The notes under the pieces were generated by a model that was given only the letters and a program-made list of their open reading frames with translations, was not told the origin of the DNA and ran no database searches. From a virus, in the IMG/VR virus record IMGVR_UViG_3300037493_004281, positions 1 through 36,140 of that record: a stretch of 36,140 nt of DNA, one strand, 5' to 3'. Positions 1 to 12,000 of the stretch are shown here, piece by piece. How positions within the stretch are numbered: position 1 is the first letter of the stretch; each line of letters starts with the position of its first letter. The position numbers and the translations under genes are program-made.

Positions 1-3000
1 AAGGGTAGTCAAATAATGTCACCTGAAAGAATTGCTCAATTAGATAATATTACTGTAAAAGAAGCTTTTGATAATCAACAAAAAGAATTTAAAGAAGTAT
101 TTGATTTTAAAAATCAAGTCTTAAAAGAAAAGACAGGCCTATTAATAGCTTTAACAGGTATTAGCCCAGGTGTGTCAGAAAATGTAACTACTAAAAAAAC
201 AAGTCTTCAAAAATTAGCATCATTACCTTTTACACAAAAAGAAATACTTGGGATATATGGTTCTATTAAACCAGTAACTGAAACTACAGAAAATCTAGAA
301 GCAGGTTGGTCAACTATTGTTATTAATAATCAAACTTTTGTAATTGATAGACCTCTTATAACAGAAGAGCTTACTAATAAAATTGCAGCTGTATTTCTTA
401 ATCCTAATATTCCTAATAAAGAAAAGATTGCTTATGTAGAACAATTTTTAAATAATAATGTAGTAGATAGTGTAAAAAGACATACCATAGCATATAATCC
501 TACTACAGGTATATTAACTTTTAAGTATACAAATGAAACAACTGCAGAAATCAAAGAGACTGGTATAGCAACAGATAATTTTATTCCATTAAATGATTTA
601 TCTAGTATATCCAAAGCTGAATATGATAAAAGATTTGAAAATATAAAAGATATCTTATTTAGAAATGCACATAGTTATAAGGACAAATCAGGTGTTGTAC
701 ATCGTAATAGAACAAGAGTAATATTAAATCAAGCTAATGTTCAATCTATGACATATAGAGATTATGATTTAGTAACTAATGATTTCTTAGATAGCTTAGC
801 TAATTATGCAGATTTCTTAACAAAAATGAATCCTAATATTCAACTTAATTCTGAAACAGATCCTAGTTTTTTTAATGCATACATGTCATTTAAAGTGCCT
901 GATGAAATTACTAAAGAAATTAATACAGCTATAAAAAAGCAAAAGATAAGTACACAAACTTTAAATTTTTTAGAAAAGAAAGCTTTAGCGGTTAAAGCTT
1001 TACAAGAAAAAAAATCTGTTAAAGGAACTATAATTAAAAAAACTGATTATACAAAACATGGTTTTATAACTAAAAACGGTACTGAGTTTTCATTTTTTGC
1101 TAAATATAATAATATTACTCCAGAAGACTATAATGCAGAAGCATACTTAGAGCTTGAACCGGATATTGAAATAAATGATGAATTATTTAAAGATCCTGTA
1201 GCTGTAAAAATTGGAGATAAAATTATAGGCTATTTACAAGCAACTGCTTTTAGTAAAAATGATAAATTATCTATTCAAAAAACTAATAAAGAAGTTGTTG
1301 CTGAAACATTAGAAATAACTCAACCAACAGATGTTGCTCAACCAGATGATTTATCAGAAGATGATTTAGCTGATAGAATGATTTTAGATAGAAAAACTTA
1401 TTTAGATAATAATGTAACTAAAGAACAACTTGATATTGCTGATGCTTGGGTAAAAGAGTCACCATTATTTTCTGATAAAAATGGACCTAGTGTTCAACAT
1501 GTAGCTAACATTGTAAATTCTGATGTATATGCACAATTTGTTGTAGCTGGAAAAACTTTATCAGATGTTAAAGTATTAGTTAATGCAGCTACTGGAGGTA
1601 ATATGGCTGATGTATATCATGAAGCATGGCATACATTTTCACAATTATATTTAACTAAAAAACAAAAAGTTAAGCTTTATAATAATGTAAGAAATAGTAA
1701 ACCTGAGTATAAAAATTTAAGTTTTTTAGAACTTGAGGAGATAATTGCTGAAGAGTTTAGAGACTATGCATTAACCGGAGCTACTGATAAAAAAGCTCCC
1801 GTTAAAGGTTCAATATTTAAAAGTATACTTGACTTTATTAAAAAACTTTTAGGTATTACTAATATAGATGGTAAAGATGTATTATTTCAAAAATTATATT
1901 TTGCCGGTAAGAATCCTAAGTTATTAAATAACTATACTCCTCTTATTGATAATGTAATGTTTGATATATTAAATAGAGGTATACAACAAGTTAATAATAA
2001 AAAAGAAGATTGTCTTAATAGACAAGATAGTAATGCATTAAGTAATTCAATAGATTCTATTATTTCAGAAGTAATTGATGATTTAAATGCAAGAGAATCT
2101 AAAAAAAGAGTATCAGCTGGAGGTGTTGAAACTAAAAGTGGGACTATCCAGTTTTTATTAAATCCTGATAATAAAGATTTAGTATACAGTATAGTAAAAA
2201 CTAGACTAGAAAAAAAGTTAACTTATTGGAAAGATAAATTAGGCCCCATTACGTCTAAATCTTTTAATGAACTTGATACAGTAGATAGTTTAAAGAAAAA
2301 TGCTATAGCAATTATAAAAAGTAAAGATGGTGTTAATAAATATGTTTTCTTAAATTCTCAAGTAGATGTATTTGATAATTTAAATTTATCAATTAAAGAT
2401 GGTGATAGATTAAAAGGTCAAACTTTTGAAGGTGTTGATATTATAGCTGATTATTATGATCATAAATCATTATTAAATGAAAAAGGTGAACCACAAGAAA
2501 TAATTGTAGTAGATAAAATACAAGATGCTGAAATTCAGTATGATAATTATATTAAATCTGGATTAGTCAGTGAAACTTTTACAGGTATTAACCAACCTAA
2601 TATTAAAATTTTAAGTTCAGAAGAACAATCTATATTAAATAAAATTAGAATTTTACAAATAGGTATATCTAATTGGGGAGATATTAGTAATGGTTTAGTT
2701 AGATATCATATTGAAAATAGTAATTATGATATTGTACGTCAACAATATGTTGAGATAGAAGATGATACTGATATAGATACTAGTAATAGAGGAGGTATAG
2801 GTAAAGTTAATCCTGAAGATGTAACTCTAGAACAAGGAGCTAGTAAAGAAACTATTTATATATTAAAAAGTTTATTTAAAATTAATAAACAAGGTCAACA
2901 TACAGAAGATATATTAGGTTTTAAAGAACGTGTAGAATTTAAAAAAACTTGGTTTGATATTGTCAATACTGTAGGGGGTATAAAAGATGCTCAAGAGCAA

Positions 3001-6000
3001 TATGATGCTTTAATAGGAGCTATTAGTATATACCCTGAATTTGCTCAATTAGTTAATTCAAAAATACCTAATCCTGAATTTGCTAATACTTTATATGAAA
3101 CTAGAATAAATTCTGCTTTTGTAAGAGATCTTGGTAGAAAAACTAAGTATGACTATATTCAGAATACTATGATGGAAGATTCTCATGTTGAAGTCGTTGT
3201 GGCATCAATAGGAGCTCCTCAATTAATTTCAAAATATGAAGATTTATTTAAAACAGATATTTCAAATCCATATGTAAATAGAAGTTATGATAATATAAAT
3301 AAGTTAGATTTAATAAAAATTTTAACAGCTTTTAAATCTTCTAATAAATATATTTTAGATGAAAGTAAAGCTTTAGATTTTGCAAGAGCTATAGGTTTAT
3401 ATATTGATGATATAGATGTTATTCAAGAAAAGTTAACTGAATCTCATGGTGCAATTACTTATTTTGGTTTAGGTCATATATATCAAATCATAAGACAAAT
3501 TTCTGAAAAAGAAAGAGAAGGTAATAATTCAAAAGAAGTTTTAAATATTATAGAGGACTTTAAATTAAATCCTATAGGAACTTTAAAAAAGGGTATTCCA
3601 GAAAATACTATTTCAACTAAAGCATTTGGAGAGAGAACTCAATTATTAAGAATAGTAGATTTACAAATAAAATATGGTTCTGAAATTACAAGTCTTAGTA
3701 CATTAAATGCTAAAGGTGATACTGTAAATCCTTTTATTAATGATCATAGTATTAGTATGATGGTTTATGGTATTAATAAAGCCGAAAAATTATCTGATTT
3801 ATGGTTGAAACCTGAGATACAATATATGTCTTACTTAGATCCAGAAATAAATACATTTACTAACAGATCTGCAATTTTAAAGACTATTTTTAATTTTACA
3901 TCAAGTATTCAAGAAAAAAGACCGGACCAAGATTTACAAGTATTTATTAGTTCTGGTTCACAAACTATAGATGAAGATGGTGTAAATACAACAAATTTAG
4001 ATATATTTTCTAAAAACCTTCAAGAAGTAAATGGTCTTCTTAAAGGAGGTATACAAGAATTTATGCGACATGCATCTAAGTCTCAAGCTTTTGGTATAAA
4101 GATAAAAGGTCAGATTTTTGATGGACAAGGTGGTAAAAAGAAAGATCCTAAACTATGGGTAGATATAGATAAATTTGCTATGGGTAGTGAAGGTGCTGAT
4201 TATGCGTTTAATCAACATATCATTCAGTATATTGCTGCTGAAGTAGATAGAATTAATAAATTTAATTCTAATATTGATTTATTTAAAACATATAAAGGAT
4301 ATAATAGAGTTGTTGGTAAAACTAAAGAAGGAAAAGATATTTATGCAGGACAATCTTTTAATGGATTTGATAATGTATTAAGAGAAAAAACTAAAATAGA
4401 TATTTTAGATAATGTAAAGTCTGGACAAGATTTAGTAGCTTATTTAAAAACAAATCCTGAGTTAAAAGCTAAAATAGTAAAAGATGTTAGTGATTATTTT
4501 GAAGAACAGACAGAACAAAATCATAACTTTTTAAAAAAATCACCTTTTATAAGTCCTGATTTAATCAGTAATTTGAATGTATTTAACTTATCACCTGCAG
4601 AAGCTGTAAAAGTTTTAATGAAAGCTTATACTTATAATGCATGGATTCATCATTATGAAACAGCTGCTTTATTTTATGGAGATCTTGCTCAATATGATGA
4701 TGTTCATAAAAGAAATACAGGTGCCTCATCTGTAGGTGAAGGTTATAGAACAGATGCTGCTATGTTAAAGTTTATTAATGATCCTAATGGACCTGTTAGA
4801 AAAAATACTTATGCAGCAAGTTTCCCTATAGATAAAGGTTATGATAATTTTGAATATGATGGGACTCTTAATACAGCTATAGTACAAGATGTAATAAGAA
4901 CTTCTGAGTATTTAGATGATTATATTAGACCGGCTTTACATAAATATTATACTGAACAATTTAAAAATGTAAATAAAGAAATATTAACGTATAACTTATC
5001 AAAAGAAGGTCTTAAAGATCTTATAAAACTTCATGGTAAAAACTTTACTTTAGAACAAGTAAGAAAAGCAATGGTGGAAGACAGGGTTGCTATAGAATCC
5101 GCTCCTTATGAAAAAATGGAGGAAAGTGATGGTCAAGGTTTTATTACCTTTGATGCTTATAGAATGCTCAAGTTATCTGAAAATAATTGGACAGATCCAC
5201 AAGAAGCTTTATTTAGAAAAATAGTTTCAGGTAAAGAGATAGAATCAGATGAGATTAGTGAAGCATTTCCTGTTTACAAAGTACAGAATTTTGGTCATTT
5301 AGCTAATACTGAATTACCGGTTAATGCTATGCATAAATTTTCCTTGATGCCTTTAATACCAGGAGTTTTCAAAAAAGGTTCTGATTTGGATTCTCTTCAT
5401 AATCAAATGATGAAAGAACAGATACATTATATGACATTTGGATCAGGTTCTAAAGTAGGTAGTATACTTGCACCTAATGGTAAACATGATGAAATATATG
5501 AAGAAGGAAGTAATAACAAAACAATTAAAAAAGATATAAAGTTTACTAAAAATGTAATTTATTTAGAATATCTAAAGAATGTTACAACTATGTCTAGTGT
5601 CTTTAAGGGTAAAGTGATTTATTCTTCTCAAGCAAGAGGTATTGGTATAGATGGTTTATTTGAGCAAGGAAAAATTATTAATCCTGATAATCAACAAGCT
5701 TATGATAATTATTTAAATGGAGTTGATGATTTAAGAAATATTATTGAAATAGGTTTACTTTTTGAAATAGGTTATGAAAAAATAAAAAATAAAGATGGTA
5801 GTTATTCTTATAAAGGAGACTTAAAAAAGTTTATGAATTTAGTTCAAAAGGAATTAGTAAGAAATGACGTGCCTGACCATTTAATAAAATTTATTTCTGT
5901 TACTCCTGACAACACACTTAAATTTGATTTATCTTTTCATCCTAATGCTGATTCTATTGAAAAACTTATTGTATCATTAATTGAAAAAAGAGTAGTAAAA

Positions 6001-9000
6001 CAAAAAGTTAAAGGTGAAGGATTTATACAAGTTTCAAGTGCTGTTACTAATGGCATTTGGGATAAAGAATTAATAGATAGAGGAGGTTCAGTAAAAGAAG
6101 TACAAAAATTTATTGGTAGTAATAATTTACCGTTCTATCATCCAGGTGAAGATGGTAAAACAGTAGCTATGAAAGTAGCTATTGCTATGCAAGGAGATTT
6201 TAAAAATTTATTCAATCTTAAATATAATGGTAAATTAATAGGAGATATAGATACTTTAAATATAGCAATCAAAGATCCAGCTTGGGTTGAAATTCATAGA
6301 TCAGAAATAACTTTAAATTCAGTGAGAATTCCTGTTGATGCAATTAGTTCAATGGAATTTGCTGAAGTATATCATTTTTTAAGTCCTGCAGCGGGCCCTA
6401 TAATTATATTACCTTCTGAAATAGTAGCTAAGTCAGGAACTGACTTTGATGGAGATAAGATGACTTCTTCTCTTCCTAACTTAACTAAGCAAGGTGAATT
6501 TATTACAACTGATAAAACAAATGAAGAGATTTATGAAAAAGCTTTATTGTTAAAAGCACAAGGTGAAAATCAAAAAGGATTATCTTTAATTAAACAACAA
6601 CAAAAAGCCATAGAGAATAGATTAATTTCTGCATCTAGAGGTTTACTTGAATTAGAAGATAACTATGTTCATTTAGTACGTCCTAATTCAATGTATTTAT
6701 TAAAAACTATTGCTGATGATATTAGACCATTTGTTACTGATTATGATAATATAAAAAATATGCATGGTGAATCTGACCGTTTAGATAAAAATGGTAATCC
6801 TGCATTAAGTCCAACAAGAAGGTTTGAAGCTAGATTTAATTTAGAAAAACATGAAGTAAATTTAATTTCAAAAAAAGCATTAGGTTCAACTGCTATTGAC
6901 AATAAATTAAGTCCTATATTAAATTCAATACCTGCAAAACTTCCAAAAAGTTATAAATTACTTACTAAATGGGATGATGATTTAAAAAAATATATACCAC
7001 AATCAAATGATAGAGATCTTCCTACAAGAGTATTTTTACCACATAACATTATGATAGTTAATGGAGTGAAACGGATTTCTTTATCTAATGTAAATAGTGC
7101 AGATAATATGAGCACTATATCTAATTTATATTCTCATTTAATGAATGGTTATTTAGATGTTGAAAAAGATGCATGGGTTGCTGCTATTCAAGGAAATCAA
7201 GAAATATCACCAATGATATCTCATTTATTTGAAATAGGTGTTCCTAAAGAATATGTAACAATGTTTTTATTACAACCTTTAATTAGAAAATATGCAGAAG
7301 AACAACGCTTAATTGACAGTGCTTATGCAAAATATACTGGTAAAGGAATAGAAGAAGCTCATTTTAAAAAAAATAAAGCAGCAAGTAATGTAATTGAAAG
7401 TGTAATACCACAATTAATTTCTAATGCTATTAATAAAAGTTCTAAAGACATTACGGTAACTTATTATAAAGATGATATTAATGAATATGGTGAAGAAGTT
7501 TCTACTTTAACAGTGTTAGATACTGATAAAGTAACTCTAAAAGAAATGATTAATAATGATGAAATTTTTGAATTAGACATACTAAAAATTACTAATGGGC
7601 CTGTGCCTGTATATGTTAAACCGGATATAACTAATAAAAAATACTATGATACTGTAAGTCATTATACATCTATTCCAGGTGTTTTAAATAAAGAAGGTTA
7701 TTTTGATTTAAATGATTTAACTACAAATATTAAAGCTCCTGATCTAGGTTCATTAGATGTATCAGTAGCTGCTTTTTTACATTTTTTAGAATTAGAAAAA
7801 CAAGTAAAAGGTACACAAGATATTAAAAGAGCAGCAAATATAGATACTAAAACGTCTAAAACAATACAGGAGTTAGTTAAAGTAAATGTAACTAGAAAAA
7901 AATTAGCTGAAAATTCTAAATTGGATTCAGAAACTTTAGATCAACTTTTTAATAAAAGTATACTTAGATCTTTTGCAGATAATCAAATTATAATTGACTT
8001 AATAACTCCTTTATTTTCAATAAGGAATCATCCTTTTGTTACTGATTTTATAACTGATGTTTTAGATAAAAGGTCTGGAGAAGTAGCTAAAAGTTTTGGT
8101 TCAGATAAAGATAGTCAAGTAAAGTTTATTACTAGCTTTAAAAATGCTATAAGTAATTATATTTATCAAAATCATGCTTCAGATATTAGAAAATCTGATG
8201 GTACACGCCTTACATTTGATGAAATGACTACAGATAATATTATCTCATTCACAAATGAATTATTTAATGTATTAAATACATATCCTTTATTAAAAGAAAA
8301 GTATTTAATATTGAATCAAATTACACCTACTTCAATTAAAAAAAATAAAAAAACTAATGTTAAACAAAAGTCTATAACATTAAATGATAGTAGAGATGTT
8401 AAAGGTCAACTTGCTGAAGTTTATTATCAAAATTTAAAAGAACTAGGTAATCCTAGTGTGAGAAAAGTAGATGATGACGCTGAAAATACATACATAAGTA
8501 CTTTATTTAAAATGTTACCTCAAGTATCTATTTATTTAAATGGACAGGGTTACAGTAAATATGGTTTTAGTGCAGCTTTACCATTTGATGAGTATATGTT
8601 AGCAATGCAAAAAGTATCAAATGATTTTATTGCTAATGAGATGAATAATGATACATTTGAATTTATTTTTAATAGACTTCTTCAAGATACACATGTATTT
8701 AAAAATTACAACCGTAAAGATGTAGTTCAATTATCACCTGTTATTGTAAATCCAGAAGATAACTTACCTGCTCAATATAGTTTATTTGATACAATTAATC
8801 CAGATGGTAGCATAACTCATAATTTATCTTTTGCAAAACTTACTGCTAGTAAATTTGATAAGAAAAATATTTTTAAAGTAACTCCTCAAGATGGTGTAGC
8901 TGATTTTAAAGCTACTGCTAAAGCCTCAATTGCCACTCAATACATTGGTTTTGGTGAAGATATAGTAGGAAAAGATGGTAAAAGAAGCAGTACTCAAATA

Positions 9001-12000
9001 TATAGAGAACAGGCTGGACAATATGCTAATACAGGAGCTTATTCTTCAACTGATGTTATTTTTGTATCAATACCGGGACGTAGAGGAAATGCTACAATTG
9101 CTAAAAGAGAACAAGATAAAACTATAGAAGAAGCAATTAAAGCATTAGAAGCTGGTGCTACACTTCTTACTGATAATAAAGCTTATACATTTGATCCTGC
9201 AAAAACATATAATACAGGAGAAAGAAATTTATATACAACACTTGAGAGTTTAGGTTATTATTATGATGAAATAATGGTCAATGCTCAATCAATTGGTACA
9301 TGGGTTAAAGTAGTACCCTTACTTAAAGAAAGTGCAGATGAAATTTATAGTAAACTAGGAAATACTTCAGCAACTCCTAATGTTAAAATAGATGATATAG
9401 CTGGTAGAAAACGTTCTACTAAATTAGGTATTGTGGCCTATAGAACTCAAGGTAATGATTTTTTAAAAGCCTTTAATGAAGATAGAACTATAGGAAATCC
9501 TTGGAATGAAAGAGGTTATAGTTTATATAAAACAGGTAGTATAAAAGAAGCTGTTATAGAATTTACAAAATGGTTGACTGGGGAAGCTCATACAGATAAA
9601 TTAGTAGAATATAGACAAGCTATAATTAATAATTTAGGTAATCTTAAAGGTAAACAAATAGTATATTATAATGAGTTAAATGAACCTTCTCATGCAACAG
9701 CTTTAGATTATCTAATTAATAAATATAATTGGAATACACCTACTATTGAAACATCTACTCAATCATCTACTAGTATTAAAATAGAATCTACAGATAGAAT
9801 CATATGGGGACATCCTGGATTAGGTAAAACCTTTTTAAGAAAATCTCAAGATAATATTATTGATTTTGACTCAGACTATAAATCAAAAATAAATAAAAAA
9901 CATAATCTTGAAGAAGGGTATAAAGCTAGAAATGCTTGGAGAAAAACTCATGAAGCTCAATGGGATCAAACAGTAAGAGAACTATGGCAAGAAGCTAAGA
10001 AAGATGCAATTAAAACACGTAAAAGATTATTAGCTTCTGATATGATTTTACTAAGAGAATTTGCTAATGATTTTGATAAGGTTATAACTATGTCAGATGA
10101 TACTTTTATTGAAAGATCTAAACAAAGAGATGATTATAAAGAAGGAGATACTGAAAGTTGGAAAAATAAAATTAATGATGAAATATCTAAAATCCCAAGT
10201 GATAAAGTAATTACTACTGATAAGTATCTTTCAGATTTATTATCTACTCAATCATCTACTAGTGTTGATACAAAATGGTATGATAAATTCAGGGAATATG
10301 TAAATAGAGGATATTACCAACAATTTATTAAAGATTTACAAAAAACTAAAACTGCAGCTGAAATAGATAGTATAAATGCAGAAATTAGAAATGTTTATAT
10401 TCAAGAACTACAACAAAAATATCCTCAATTAGGAAATATAAGTATTGCTTCTGATGGTTCTACGGTAAATGTTGATAATATAAATATTTTAAAACAATTA
10501 GAGCCTACTTTAACTAGACTTATGGTAGGTAATCATGGAGTTTATTTAGAATTTACTTCCCCCGTTGATACAGGAACTTTTGTAAAGAAAAGAATGCAGT
10601 ATAATGAGTATATTAAAAATGGTATAAAACTTTATGATCAATTTCAAACTGTTAATTATGCTGATTATAAAGTAGGAAAATGGTATGCTGATATAAATGA
10701 TTATAAACTTACTACTCAATCATCTACTAGTGTTGGAATAGAATTCCAAGAAGAACCAACAAAAGGTTATATAGAAAGAACTAAAAAGAATGCATCAGCA
10801 GATGCAACAATTGATTTTGGTTTAAATCAAGAAGGAGAATCTTGGACTAAAAAAGCAGTAGATAATAACAAAAAGAAATATATTGGAATAAATACTAATA
10901 ATCTTACAATTACACCTGAAATAGTTAATAAAATAGTTAATGCTTTAAATAGTGTTAATGCTAAAACATTAAATATAGCTGGTATGGGTATTTATAATAT
11001 GAAGCAATATACTCAAGAGCAAGTTGATGATTTTACTTATGATTTATTAAACCAAGTACTAAATTCACCTGATCTTAAAACTAAAATAGAAAGTATCAGA
11101 AGTGGTGGTCAAACAGGATTTGATGAAGCTGGTGCAAAAGCAAGTATGAAATTAGGATTACCAACAATAGTACTTGCACCAAATGGTTGGACATATAGAG
11201 ATGTAAACAGTAAAGATATTTCAAATAAAGAAAAATTTATTGCAAGATTTAAATCTACTCAATCATCTACTAATCTACCTATAAATACTAATGAAAATAA
11301 ATCTTTTAAAAATTCATTATTTAGAGGTCAAGAAGATGCACCAATTATTAATGAAAATGGTGATCTTGTTATACTGGCAACTTATGACCCATTATTTAAA
11401 TCAACAGGATCATCTTTTGCAGAAAGTTATAATATGGCTCAGAATTATGGTAATAGGTATTCTAAAAATCCTTATGTGATTGAAATTAATAAAGACTATG
11501 CTGATAAAATTAGTCCATTAATTGAAGGTGGTACAAAAGCATATGGAAATCGTGTTGTAGGTGATCAAGGTGAAGAAAGATTTATTTCAGAAAATGATAT
11601 AATAATTCCAAAAGGAATGTTTACAGTTCATAGAGTAGATAGAACTTTTAATACAAATACTTATTCAGCAAAACAATTAATTGAAGGATATAATAAACAA
11701 TTTATAGAAGGTGACATAGCTGAATACAACCGTTATGGTGAAGCAAGTCAAGGATATGCTACAGAAGGTTCAGATTATTATGAAGCTATAGAAAATGAAT
11801 TATTAAGAAGAGGTATTAGTAAAAATGATTTTGTATTCTTACAAGAAGCCAATTCTATTTATTCATTAAAAGAAATTGTAGCTGGTATTTTTAATATACA
11901 AATTGAACCTGGAGAATTAGAACCAGATGTAAGTCAAGATTTGATTGATCAGTATTTATCTAAACAGAAAGAACTTTTAAGTAAACTAGAAAATCCAGAA

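Noticed and set aside
432-614. Leftward 60-codon hydrophobic frame inside the RNA polymerase gene
   Set aside because: Lies entirely within the giant gene on the opposite strand; an AT-rich shadow without leader or neighbours.
11291-11479. Rightward 62-codon frame inside the ART-like domain
   Set aside because: Out-of-frame shadow of the giant gene; composition rich in Leu, Ile and Met with no start signal.
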